From the NCBI GenBank assembly GCA_003564135.1, contig PWNZ01000214.1, positions 1 to 40,253 of the forward strand: DNA of 40,253 bases, written 5' to 3'. A program made the position numbers and the translations under genes. This DNA comes from Candidatus Cloacimonadota bacterium. Lineage in GTDB: Bacteria; Cloacimonadota; Cloacimonadia; Cloacimonadales; PWNZ01. This document shows positions 25,248 through 33,381 of the stretch, piece after piece. How positions within the stretch are numbered: position 1 is the stretch's first letter; each line of letters opens with the position of its first letter. The notes below the pieces were generated by a model. That model worked only from the letters and a program-made list of their open reading frames with translations, was not told the DNA's origin and did not search any database.

Positions 25248-25783
25248 TGGATAAAATCATTGGGACGACCATCCTAGGTGTTAGACGAAATAATAAGATT
25301 TCGATCGGTGGTGATGGACAGGTGACATTAGGGCATTCGGTTTTGAAAAGCAAAGCATCTAAAATAAGAAAACTTTTTGAAGGGAAGGTTATAGCCGGTT
25401 TTGCCGGATCCACAGCTGATTCTTTTACCCTGTTTGAAAAGTTTGAAGAAAGATTGAAATCCTATAAAGGTAACCTCAAAAGAGCTGCGGTTGAAATGGC
25501 AAAAGATTGGAGGTCAGATAAAATTCTCCGCAGATTGGAAGCCATGATCGTAGTTGCGGATAAAGAAAATTTATTGGTATTAACTGGGATGGGCGATGTG
25601 CTAGAACCTGATGACGATGTAATAGCTATAGGATCAGGTGGAAACTATGCTAGATCAGCCGCTTTAGCATTACTGCAGCACACAGAGATGAAACCGAAAC
25701 AGATCGTCGAAGCATCGTTAAAGATAGCTGCTGAAATATGCGTTTATACTAATAGTAATTTTGTCATCGAAGAGGTTAAATGA
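25247..25783 (+). CDS. hslV: HslV protease subunit of HslUV
   Basis: Proteasome-like threonine protease, dodecameric, working with HslU in the cytosol. The 178-residue protein begins MDKIIG before TTILGVRR, so maturation must remove six residues to expose the catalytic Thr at position 7. E. coli HslV has only Met in front of its Thr. [23 protein letters not shown] follows in two parts (about 22-44), with the Lys of the active site (K36 region) present. [14 protein letters not shown] (about 128-141) is the typical C-terminal half motif. Its ATG overlaps the ftsH stop and hslU starts 39 bases downstream. Confidence 0.95.
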   Translation: MDKIIGTTILGVRRNNKISIGGDGQVTLGHSVLKSKASKIRKLFEGKVIAGFAGSTADSFTLFEKFEERLKSYKGNLKRAAVEMAKDWRSDKILRRLEAMIVVADKENLLVLTGMGDVLEPDDDVIAIGSGGNYARSAALALLQHTEMKPKQIVEASLKIAAEICVYTNSNFVIEEVK

Positions 25784-25822
25784 CCTCAAGATTTAATGTG
25801 ATAATTATGATAAGGAAGTAAC

Positions 25823-27193
25823 ATGACATCAGTTAGCAGATTAACTCCGACTAAGATAGTTCAGGAATTAGATAAATATATTATCGGACAAGGAAAAGCA
25901 AAGCGAACAGTGGCTGTCGCTCTTAGAAACCGCTGGAGAAGGCTAAAAGTAAGAGGTGAATTACAGGATGAAATAGTGCCTAACAATATCATTCTCATTG
26001 GCCCAACGGGTGTAGGCAAAACAGAGATTGCCCGAAGAATAGCTCACATAACTAACGCTCCCTTTATTAAAGTAGAAGCTTCTAAGTTCACAGAAGTCGG
26101 ATATGTGGGGCGGGACGTGGAGTCTATGGTAAGAGAATTGATGGATATAGCAGTTAGTCAGATTAAAGCCGAAACAGCTGCTAAGGTTATAAAAAAAGCG
26201 ATTGCAGCCGCTGAAGAGAGGATTCTCGATTTATTGATCCCACCACCAAAAAAGAGCTATAGTTCCATCGAAGATGAGACCTCAGACGCAGAAAGTCAAG
26301 AAAGATATCTTCGCAACCGTCAAAAAATGAAAGAGATGCTTCGCAGGGGTAAACTTAATGATCGAGAAGTAGAAATTACACCCCAGCAAGGTAAGCCTCC
26401 CCATATTGAATTGCTATCCAATATAGGTTTAGAAAGCTTAGACCTGAATATAGGTGAAATGTTTAGCTCGTTATTAAGTCCCAAACAACGTAATCAAAAG
26501 AAAAAAATGAAAGTGCCTGAAGCGATGAAACACCTCATAGCCGACGAACAAAACAGAATGATTAAAAACGAAGAGGTCATGGATAAAGCTAAGAAACTGG
26601 TCGAGAATAACGGAATAATATTTATTGATGAAATAGATAAGATAGCCATAAGCGATAAGAAAGGAGGGCTCGATGTCTCCAGATCGGGTGTCCAAAGAGA
26701 CTTGCTTCCTATCGTTGAAGGTTCTAATGTCCCAACAAAATATGGTGTAATTGACACCAGACATATACTTTTCATTGCTGCCGGAGCTTTCCATACATCT
26801 AAACCTTCAGATTTGATTCCCGAACTACAAGGGAGATTCCCTTTGAGAGAAGAGATGAATAGTCTGACCCAGTCAGATTTTGTTAAAATCTTATTATACC
26901 CACAAAACTCACTTATCAAACAGTATAAGGCTATCTTTCAAGCCGAAAAAACCGATCTGGATTTTGATGATGACGCTATTGAAGAAATAGCTGGATTCGC
27001 ATCGAAAGCGAATGAAAAAATGGAAGATATAGGAGCCCGAAGGCTACACACTATTATTACAACCCTATTAGACGAATATTTGTTTAATATGCCGGAAAAA
27101 AAGTATAATAAGGTAGTAATTACCCAAGATATCGTACAGCAAAAACTCAACCGAATTATTCAGGACGAGGACTTGGCTAGATATATCCTATAG
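25823..27193 (+). CDS. hslU: HslU ATPase subunit of HslUV
   Basis: Hexameric AAA+ unfoldase that feeds proteins to HslV. In 456 residues: LTPTKIVQELDKYIIGQ at the N-terminus, Walker A GPTGVGKT (60-67), KFTEVGYVGRDVESMVREL with the GYVG pore loop, the inserted I domain (about 110-230, charged and variable), Walker B GIIFIDEIDKI, SGVQRDLLPIVEGS and ALFEGRF-type sensor region (here ELQGRFPLRE), then the C-terminal IIQDEDLARYIL tail that inserts into HslV. AAGGAAG precedes the ATG. It is the last gene of the tilS-hpt-ftsH-hslV-hslU run and faces a convergent minus-strand gene 41 bases away. Confidence 0.96.
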   Translation: MTSVSRLTPTKIVQELDKYIIGQGKAKRTVAVALRNRWRRLKVRGELQDEIVPNNIILIGPTGVGKTEIARRIAHITNAPFIKVEASKFTEVGYVGRDVESMVRELMDIAVSQIKAETAAKVIKKAIAAAEERILDLLIPPPKKSYSSIEDETSDAESQERYLRNRQKMKEMLRRGKLNDREVEITPQQGKPPHIELLSNIGLESLDLNIGEMFSSLLSPKQRNQKKKMKVPEAMKHLIADEQNRMIKNEEVMDKAKKLVENNGIIFIDEIDKIAISDKKGGLDVSRSGVQRDLLPIVEGSNVPTKYGVIDTRHILFIAAGAFHTSKPSDLIPELQGRFPLREEMNSLTQSDFVKILLYPQNSLIKQYKAIFQAEKTDLDFDDDAIEEIAGFASKANEKMEDIGARRLHTIITTLLDEYLFNMPEKKYNKVVITQDIVQQKLNRIIQDEDLARYIL

Positions 27194-27234
27194 TCTCTTG
27201 TTTGCCAGAAACTCAGTTCTGTCAACAAATACGC

Positions 27235-28269
27235 TTACTGCTGTAGATATTGCTTGATCACTTCAGCGCATCGCTTACCGGATTGCCCATCGAGTTTGTC
27301 AAAAAAGGTATTATTGAAGCAAGCACGCTCTTTAGTCAACTCAGAGCGATTCTTAATTGAATACTCAATAGCAAGTATTAACTGCTCGAAGTAGTTTATA
27401 CGATAAGATATCTTGTCGATGATTTTGATGGTCTGCGGGTAAAGTTTCTTAGTGTGAGGTATCCTGAAGGTGATTATAGGTTTATCAAGCGCCGAAAATT
27501 CGGCAATGATTGAGCTGGTATCACTTACGCAGACATCTGAGATCATTATGTAGGGCAGGATATTATCATCTTCGATAAAAACAACACTATCCTGTCTTTT
27601 TATACGGCTAACGAACCTTCTGTCCATTTTACTATGAAGTGTGACCAATACGTTGTAAAATTTGGTCAACTCATGTAGCTTTTTATACCACTCAGTAATG
27701 GCAGAAGCATCGGAACGATACCAAGTAGCACTTAGCAGGATTGTAGTTTTATCTCTATCCATACCAATGCGGTCTTTTAACCGGCAAAGTTCATTATCAT
27801 CATAAGTTCCGTCGAATGCGGGGTCTAACTTTGGAAAACCCCCGACTTTACCACAGTCTATACCTTTGGCTTGAGCAGCTTCTAAGTCGGCTTGACTGGA
27901 GAAAAGATAAAGATCAAAATGGTTAAAAAATGATTTCTTAAACTCCTTAAAATGATAGGCACCATACCTTACACCTATCATTTTTATAGATTTACAAGGG
28001 AATATACCGGTATGGTTATTACACATTATTACCGATTTAGGGAAAACCAATCCTCTTTTCAGCTTTATATTTTTTTCGGCCAGCCTAAAAGTGGTTGATC
28101 TGTTTCCAATAACAATTGTATCTTCCGGTAGATGCTTATGAATTGGTTCCATAACGTACCATTCTGTTAGATCTTTACAATAAATTATCAGAGGCAAATC
28201 TCTGCTGAGTAGATTTACTAAATGCCACAATATTGTATACGGGATAGCTAGTAAAGTTTTTATTAACAT
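27235..28269 (-). CDS. CDP-glycerol glycerophosphotransferase-like protein (TagB/TagF type)
   Basis: A 344-residue GT-B-fold protein of the CDP-glycerol:glycerophosphotransferase group, expected to move glycerol- or ribitol-phosphate (or a related group) onto a surface polymer. The donor-binding C-terminal half carries ILPYIMISDVCVSDTSSI (about 234-251) and the following EFSALDKPIITFRIP, which match the family. A middle segment ILLSATWYRSD corresponds to the strand that begins this half. The N-terminus (MLIKTLLAIPYTILWHLV) is hydrophobic and may anchor it to the membrane. It is 39 bases downstream of the kinase gene on the same strand, so the pair likely modifies a lipopolysaccharide core or other envelope glycan. 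Substrate unknown. Confidence 0.75.
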   Translation of the reverse strand: MLIKTLLAIPYTILWHLVNLLSRDLPLIIYCKDLTEWYVMEPIHKHLPEDTIVIGNRSTTFRLAEKNIKLKRGLVFPKSVIMCNNHTGIFPCKSIKMIGVRYGAYHFKEFKKSFFNHFDLYLFSSQADLEAAQAKGIDCGKVGGFPKLDPAFDGTYDDNELCRLKDRIGMDRDKTTILLSATWYRSDASAITEWYKKLHELTKFYNVLVTLHSKMDRRFVSRIKRQDSVVFIEDDNILPYIMISDVCVSDTSSIIAEFSALDKPIITFRIPHTKKLYPQTIKIIDKISYRINYFEQLILAIEYSIKNRSELTKERACFNNTFFDKLDGQSGKRCAEVIKQYLQQ

Positions 28270-28308
28270 GTATAACCTATACTATTATTTATTCAATATG
28301 AAATAGTG

Positions 28309-29094
28309 TTAATTGCCATATGTATTAAAGCCGATGCTACTATTAAAATATTTTCTCTTAAAATATTTCCAGCTTTTTAGCCATTTGTAATAAGTTGTAG
28401 CAATAAAGATGACTAGTTTGCTGAACTCTGTCAAAGTCTCTTCATGCCGTAACAATAAAGATCTATCTGTATTCTTGTTATAATGAAAATAGACCATTTC
28501 ATAGGCACATCCTAAACTGCCCAGCAGGTTCTTGCGGAAAGTGGTGTCTAAGAAGAAGATTTTCCCGTCTTGAGTAATGAAGTTTTTACTGTGAAAATCT
28601 CCATGAAGATAGCCTTGATTATGCAGTCTTTTTATCTCTCCGATAAGGTGAGGGTACTCGGCTTTTCTAATAGGCCTCCCATCAATATAAGAGTATATCA
28701 AATAAGAATCGATCACCATCCCGTTAACTCTTTTTTCTCCACAGACGACAGGGGTATTGGTGTTGATTTTCATAAACTTGATTTTTATCAAATTATCAAA
28801 CATCTTTTTTACTTCTGACCGACGGTAGAGAGTAGTAAATCTGATCCATTGACGTCGGTTTTTATCTCTCGGGACCTTTAATACATAGGATTTATCATAG
28901 CGCTCGAATATCGCTACATAGCTTCTTTTATCGTCTTTAAGTGTTACAACCGGGTTTAGTTTGCTTATAAGCTTATCCGGATCATATCTCATTATCTCTT
29001 CAGTAAAAACAGGAGCGTTATCAATTACATAATAGCATATCTTACTACCGTTATTACTGCGAGATTTTCTCGTTATTTTCTGAGAACCCATCAT
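28309..29094 (-). CDS. Lipopolysaccharide core sugar kinase-like protein (WaaY/RfaY-type)
   Basis: A 261-residue protein-kinase-fold enzyme. YLHGDFHSKNFI (about residues 156-167) holds the catalytic Asp and the metal-binding Asn, and IFFLDTTFRK (about 173-182) stands where protein kinases have DFG, here with Thr after the Asp. Upstream, KSYVLKVPRDKNRRQW supplies the ATP-binding Lys. This pattern fits the WaaY/RfaY heptose kinase and related Kdo/WaaP-like enzymes, which phosphorylate inner-core sugars. The ribosome binding site is weak (CAGGTAAC). It is the upstream member of a two-gene minus-strand unit with the CDP-glycerol transferase-like gene. A role on another glycan or on a protein cannot be excluded. 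Confidence 0.7.
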   Translation of the reverse strand: MMGSQKITRKSRSNNGSKICYYVIDNAPVFTEEIMRYDPDKLISKLNPVVTLKDDKRSYVAIFERYDKSYVLKVPRDKNRRQWIRFTTLYRRSEVKKMFDNLIKIKFMKINTNTPVVCGEKRVNGMVIDSYLIYSYIDGRPIRKAEYPHLIGEIKRLHNQGYLHGDFHSKNFITQDGKIFFLDTTFRKNLLGSLGCAYEMVYFHYNKNTDRSLLLRHEETLTEFSKLVIFIATTYYKWLKSWKYFKRKYFNSSIGFNTYGN

Positions 29095-29572
29095 ATATAG
29101 TTACCTGATTAGGCATTTACATTATTAGCTTACGAAGATCTCTTACATGCTGTTTCCCACCACTATACCGATAATCAATATACTGTTCACAGTTATTTGG
29201 AGCTAGGCATTGATCACTTAATAGGGGACAGCTATTTTTTAACGACTTTTTTACCTTTACATGGGCTATAAGCCCTAATCTAAGCTTTCCAGCCAACTAC
29301 ACATCTCCTTTTTTAGTTACATTAGCTATGTTTTTTCATGAATGAACTATTCAAGGTTGCATGCTTTAGCGGTCTAGTATTCTTGGCAAGGAAAAAGAAC
29401 TTTTTTGCAGGGATCATGCAGTTAACTTGTCTTAAGGGTAGATACAAACATAATGCGGAGAAACTGTTAACAATGCGTTTCTATACCAATAAAATCATTA
29501 TTCTTGTGGCCTTCGACCGCCATAAGAGATATAGATCTAAAGCTGAGACACAATATAATTAAGGAGATGAGA
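29095..29572. other. Intergenic region between divergent operons
   Basis: About 480 bases between the divergent kinase and efflux genes. It contains a small hairpin (GGGCT-ATA-AGCCC, about 29264-29276) and several T-runs. A 74-codon plus-strand frame (29338-29562) has no ribosome binding site and no recognisable family; I regard it as chance. Promoters for both directions must lie here but I could not pick them out. Confidence 0.5.
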
Positions 29573-30739
29573 ATGAAGTCGGTTTTAAGTATGTTTGCAG
29601 CTATATCTTTACTGCTGCTGTTAGGTTGCGGAGCTAAAGAAGCTTCTAATCAAGCTGAAATGTCTGCTCGAAGTACCTTTGAAGTTAGAAAAAATAGTAT
29701 AGCTGCTACCATAGAAGAAGAGGGTGAAATTGTACCTCAGATCAGCGTGGAGGTCAAATCGAGTATAAGTGGACGTGTAGAACGAGTTTTCTTAGAAGAA
29801 GGAGAGTATGTAGAACGAGGACAGCAATTAGCCCAGATAGTTGCTGATAGAGATCAGACACGTTCGATCAACCAGATTATCAACAGTTATCAAGAAGCAA
29901 AGATCAATTATGAAAATGCAAAGGATGATTATGAATACGCGCTGGATCTTCATGAAAACAACTTTATTCCCGAAAGAGAGGTGAAAGATGCCTTGAATAG
30001 ATTTCGTTTGGCCGAAATGAGATTTGAGTCTGCTCAACAGGAATATAGGTTAGCCCTTAAGGAGATAGATTTTAATACTGACGGCTCGGAAAATATATCT
30101 AATGTAGTATCTCCTCTGACCGGTATTGTTTTAGAACGATTAATTGAAGCGGGAGAATTAGTGTCTGCTGAAACTACAGCACGAAGCGGGACGATACTTT
30201 TCAATATAGCCGATCTTTCGGGATATGTAGTCAAAGTAGAGATCAATGAGTTTGATATTGATCGAGTGAGGCATGGTCAAGAAGTAGTTATCACCAGAGG
30301 AAGAACCGGTGAGCAGCGCTATCAAGGTGTCGTCTCTAAGATAGCACCTTTAGCTGTTCAGAGTGATGGTGTCAGAGTATATCCGGTTGAGATTAAAATA
30401 GACGGCCAAACAGAGGCCTTGAGATTTGGAATGACTGCAGCTGTTGAAATAATCACCGCCCGTTCTGATGATGCATTAGTTATTCCCGTTACTTCACTTT
30501 TTGCCGACAATCGAGGAGAAGAGTACGTAATGATCAAGAAGCCCGATGGTGATTTTGAAAGAAGGCTGGTTGAAAGAGGGATAAATACCGTCTTTTTTGT
30601 TGAGATTATTTCAGGTTTGAAAGAAGGTGATATAGTCCTAAGCAATGCGGAGAACAGGATGGCTGCAGGTAGTGGATCCGGTAGAGGAGGTACAAGCCTT
30701 CCCGGGATGCCGTCTACTAATGTGGGACACAGGAGATAA
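29573..30739 (+). CDS. MacA-like periplasmic adaptor, lipoprotein
   Basis: Periplasmic adaptor of a tripartite efflux or lipoprotein-export machine (HlyD/RND-MFP family). The signal peptide MKSVLSMFAAISLLLLLGC makes it a lipoprotein (C19). A split lipoyl domain flanks a coiled-coil hairpin: SSISGRVERVFLEEGEYV before, helices from about 85 to 150, then SPLTGIVLERLIEAGELV after. A beta-barrel and membrane-proximal domain follow, and the C-terminus is Gly-rich (SGSGRGGTSLPG). I place the start at ATG 29573, six bases after AAGGAG; the ATG at 29567 touches that site. The following ATPase starts 3 bases after the stop and the permease lies next, the order of macA-macB units. Confidence 0.9.
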   Translation: MKSVLSMFAAISLLLLLGCGAKEASNQAEMSARSTFEVRKNSIAATIEEEGEIVPQISVEVKSSISGRVERVFLEEGEYVERGQQLAQIVADRDQTRSINQIINSYQEAKINYENAKDDYEYALDLHENNFIPEREVKDALNRFRLAEMRFESAQQEYRLALKEIDFNTDGSENISNVVSPLTGIVLERLIEAGELVSAETTARSGTILFNIADLSGYVVKVEINEFDIDRVRHGQEVVITRGRTGEQRYQGVVSKIAPLAVQSDGVRVYPVEIKIDGQTEALRFGMTAAVEIITARSDDALVIPVTSLFADNRGEEYVMIKKPDGDFERRLVERGINTVFFVEIISGLKEGDIVLSNAENRMAAGSGSGRGGTSLPGMPSTNVGHRR

Positions 30740-30742
30740 TTG

Positions 30743-31432
30743 ATGCTGATAAGGTTAGAAAATATATGGAAGACATATTGCATGAGCGATATCAAAGTCC
30801 ATGCTTTAAAAGATGTTTCCTTAACAATCGATAAAGGTGAATATATTGCCATCTTGGGACCTTCGGGAAGCGGTAAATCAACTTTGATGAACATAATTGG
30901 CTGTTTAGATACCCCCACAACGGGCAAATTTTTTTTAGATGATATTGATGTTAGCAAAACTGATGCCAACTTTTTGGCTGATGTTCGCAATCAAAAGATT
31001 GGTTTTGTGTTTCAGAATTTCAATTTGCTATCCAGGTACAACGTGTTTAATAATATTGAATTGCCATTAGTATATTCCGGCTTGAGTGCTTACGAGAGAA
31101 GGAGGTTAGTTTATGAAGTTATCGAACTTGTCGGACTTGAATCTCGGATTAAGCATAAGCCTAATGAGCTTTCGGGAGGGCAAAGACAACGAGTAGCTAT
31201 TGCTAGAGCGTTGGTAAATAAACCTCAAATTTTGATCGCAGATGAGCCTACCGGAAACTTAGATAGTGTTACCGGTCAGGAGATCTTGTCAGTTTTTGAT
31301 AATCTGTCGGAAGCCGGGAATACCTTGTGCATGGTTACCCATGATGAGAATGTTGCTAAACATTCTAATCGCAGGATTGTTATTAAAGATGGTCAGGTAC
31401 AACCAGAAAAGTCACCGCAAATAGTATCATAG
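30743..31432 (+). CDS. MacB/LolD-type ABC ATPase
   Basis: The 229-residue nucleotide-binding subunit of the MacAB-like system. Walker A GPSGSGKST (about 39-47), Q-loop FVFQNFNLLSRYNVFNNI (about 92-109), signature LSGGQRQRVAIARALVNKP (about 140-158), Walker B ILIADEPTGNLDS and switch VTHDENVA are all present. The insert pattern (NIELPLVYSGLSAYERR) is typical of the LolD/MacB/FtsE-like group. AGGAGA lies in the end of the adaptor gene, seven bases before the ATG; a TTG three bases earlier is less likely. In E. coli MacB this domain is fused to its permease; here they are separate. Confidence 0.93.
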   Translation: MLIRLENIWKTYCMSDIKVHALKDVSLTIDKGEYIAILGPSGSGKSTLMNIIGCLDTPTTGKFFLDDIDVSKTDANFLADVRNQKIGFVFQNFNLLSRYNVFNNIELPLVYSGLSAYERRRLVYEVIELVGLESRIKHKPNELSGGQRQRVAIARALVNKPQILIADEPTGNLDSVTGQEILSVFDNLSEAGNTLCMVTHDENVAKHSNRRIVIKDGQVQPEKSPQIVS

Positions 31433-31453
31433 ATTCATAAAGGTATAATATCA

Positions 31454-32812
31454 ATGAAAAAAAGAAAAAAGAACTTGTATAAACTGAGAGAGTCCCTATT
31501 AACTGGAATAAAGGAGATAAGATACAATAAAATGCGGTCGTTTTTGACGCTTTTTGGTATTATGTTAGGTGTTGCATCATTGATAGCTATGATGAGTATA
31601 ACCGAAGGGTACAAAAGAGACTATATCGAATTCATGGATGCTTGGGGTGGATTAGCCCGAATTTCGGTTAATAATGTCGATAGTGAAACCTTGAATGAGC
31701 TTAAAACCCGCTACAATGCAACCGGACTGGTTGTAGATGATGTTGATACAATATTCCAGCAGAACAGCGACATAATTGAGACTATTAGTCCCCAGAAAAG
31801 TGGAGGGAGGTTTCTTATTCGCTACGATAATAAAAGTATTAGACTGTGGGGTAGGGCAGTAGTAGGTGCTACTGGGTCATTTAGAGAAATCAATGACCTT
31901 AATCATGGTGAAGGCAGAAATCTAACTTCATTCGATGAGATCAATCAATCAAGAGTTGTAGTTATCGGGTCTATTATCAAAGATATTCTTTTTGGCGACA
32001 ATATCGATCCAATTGGCCAGAATATCTCCATTAATGGAAACTATCTAACGGTGGTTGGTACTTTTGCCCAATATAGAGGGGATGAGGACGAAACGGTAAC
32101 CGTAAATAATGAACACCAACAAGCAATAGTTACTGATGATACCGCCGAGCATGTTTCCGGTAGGGAGCTATGGCGAAGATATGGTACAACAGATCCCTTT
32201 TGGCGGAAAAACATGAATTTAGTGATGCCGATATCAACTTTTAGCAACTTGTATCGTCCCGACAATACAATCACTTCCATAGAAATAAGGTTCAAAGATT
32301 CCGTCAATTTAGATGACTATATTGAAAGAGTCCGAAAGTCTCTACTTAACACCCGGCGAGGCTATGAAGATTTTGAGATTGATACCCGAGCCGATATGTT
32401 TGAAGAAAGCCAAAGACAGATGAGAACGATGAGTTTAGTGTTCGGAGCGATAGCAATTATTTCGCTATTTGTCGGTGGAATCGGGATTATGAACGTAATC
32501 CTCGCCTCCATCTCTGAGCGTATCAGAGAAATAGGCGTAAGGAAAAGCGTTGGAGCACGTAAGGCAGATATATTTGTTCAATTCTTAATTGAGACGATAG
32601 TCTTATCCTCCATTGGTGGTCTGTTAGGCGTATCAGCCGGTTCAGGCCTTTCCATTTTAATTGCCAATTTAGCGGACATGGAGACAATGGTGTCGCCATT
32701 TGCCATAGTATTGGCTCTGGTTTCGTCGTTTATCATCGGGCTCATATTCGGAATATACCCTTCAATGAGAGCCGCTAAACTCAATCCGATCGACGCTTTA
32801 AGGTATGAATAG
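31454..32812 (+). CDS. MacB-like permease
   Basis: The 452-residue membrane subunit, MacB_PCD plus FtsX domains. One membrane helix near the N-terminus (FLTLFGIMLGVASLIAMMSI, about 30-49) is followed by a ~270-residue periplasmic domain and three C-terminal helices: FGAIAIISLFVGGIGIMNVI, then a motif ASISERIREIGVRKSVGAR on the cytoplasmic side, then IETIVLSSIGGLLGVSAG and a final helix, ending PSMRAAKLNPIDALRYE, a hallmark of this family. It transmits ATP-driven motion to the periplasm (mechanotransmission) and does not form a conventional channel. Substrates range from macrolides to peptides and lipoproteins; none can be assigned here. No outer-membrane TolC-like gene is adjacent. Confidence 0.92.
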   Translation: MKKRKKNLYKLRESLLTGIKEIRYNKMRSFLTLFGIMLGVASLIAMMSITEGYKRDYIEFMDAWGGLARISVNNVDSETLNELKTRYNATGLVVDDVDTIFQQNSDIIETISPQKSGGRFLIRYDNKSIRLWGRAVVGATGSFREINDLNHGEGRNLTSFDEINQSRVVVIGSIIKDILFGDNIDPIGQNISINGNYLTVVGTFAQYRGDEDETVTVNNEHQQAIVTDDTAEHVSGRELWRRYGTTDPFWRKNMNLVMPISTFSNLYRPDNTITSIEIRFKDSVNLDDYIERVRKSLLNTRRGYEDFEIDTRADMFEESQRQMRTMSLVFGAIAIISLFVGGIGIMNVILASISERIREIGVRKSVGARKADIFVQFLIETIVLSSIGGLLGVSAGSGLSILIANLADMETMVSPFAIVLALVSSFIIGLIFGIYPSMRAAKLNPIDALRYE

Positions 32813-32871
32813 CCTCAACAATTACCGACCGATTTTAATAGCTGAAAAATGACTACGATTTGACACTTGAA

Positions 32872-33120
32872 TTAGATCGGGTCAATATGTTTGTGACATC
32901 CTTCACAAATTATTTCGCAATTGTCCAAAGAATTGTCTCCACCTTCAATAATTGAAACCTTGTGGTGGGCTACCCAGCCACCGAATTCTTTGCTGAATGT
33001 CCTGGGGCATCTTTCATCAAGATGCGGAGCATTAACATCTCCTTCATGATCACGTGAGCATTCACACCTACCACCTGATCTTTTAAAAGCCTGTTCGATT
33101 ACATCTTCAGGAAACGGCAT
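32872..33120 (-). CDS. Small HNH-like zinc protein (82 aa)
   Basis: A compact protein with the Cys/His spacing of an HNH nuclease. Cysteines come as CxC near the N-terminus (GGRCECSRDH) and then a single C (ERCPRTF). WVAHHKVSIIEGGDNSLDN supplies the His-His core and the Asn, and CEIICEGCHKHI the closing C-x4-C-x2-CH set. I choose the ATG 33120 because GGAGG lies eight bases upstream; a longer frame upstream has no site. It stands alone, convergent with the MacB-like permease gene, with no methylase or restriction partner. It could be a nuclease, a homing remnant or a structural zinc protein; catalytic function is not shown. Confidence 0.65.
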   Translation of the reverse strand: MPFPEDVIEQAFKRSGGRCECSRDHEGDVNAPHLDERCPRTFSKEFGGWVAHHKVSIIEGGDNSLDNCEIICEGCHKHIDPI

Positions 33121-33313
33121 AATCCTAACCTCCATTATCGTATTTATTTTTATAAATTCAGTTAATTTCAGTTTAGATACACGCACAATCAGCAATTCTC
33201 AAAGCAACCATTGTATCTATAATGCCAACTATCCGAGTGACCGTTAACCTGTCAACCAAAATTTTATACCGGACTGTTATTTTTTGGTATTTATCAAGTT
33301 TATAGATCAAAAT

Positions 33314-33349
33314 TCATTCTCATCGCTTGTCATCAAGCGATGAGAATGA
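33314..33349 (-). terminator. 16-bp perfect hairpin after the symporter pseudogene
   Basis: The arms TCATTCTCATCGCTTG (33314-33329) and CAAGCGATGAGAATGA (33334-33349) pair perfectly around a TCAT loop. On the minus strand the hairpin starts 32 bases after the pseudogene stop and is followed by a short T-run (ATTTTGATC), so it is best read as that gene's terminator. Confidence 0.65.
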
Positions 33350-33381
33350 TCTGGTTAACGAAAGGTTTCTTGGTTTCTGCT

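Noticed and set aside
29338-29562. 74-codon frame before the MacA-like gene
   Set aside because: No ribosome binding site and no recognisable motifs; it overlaps the leader of the next gene.
29567-30739. Longer adaptor protein starting at TTG 29504
   Set aside because: The extra residues would precede a clean lipoprotein signal peptide, and AAGGAG fits only the ATG at 29573.
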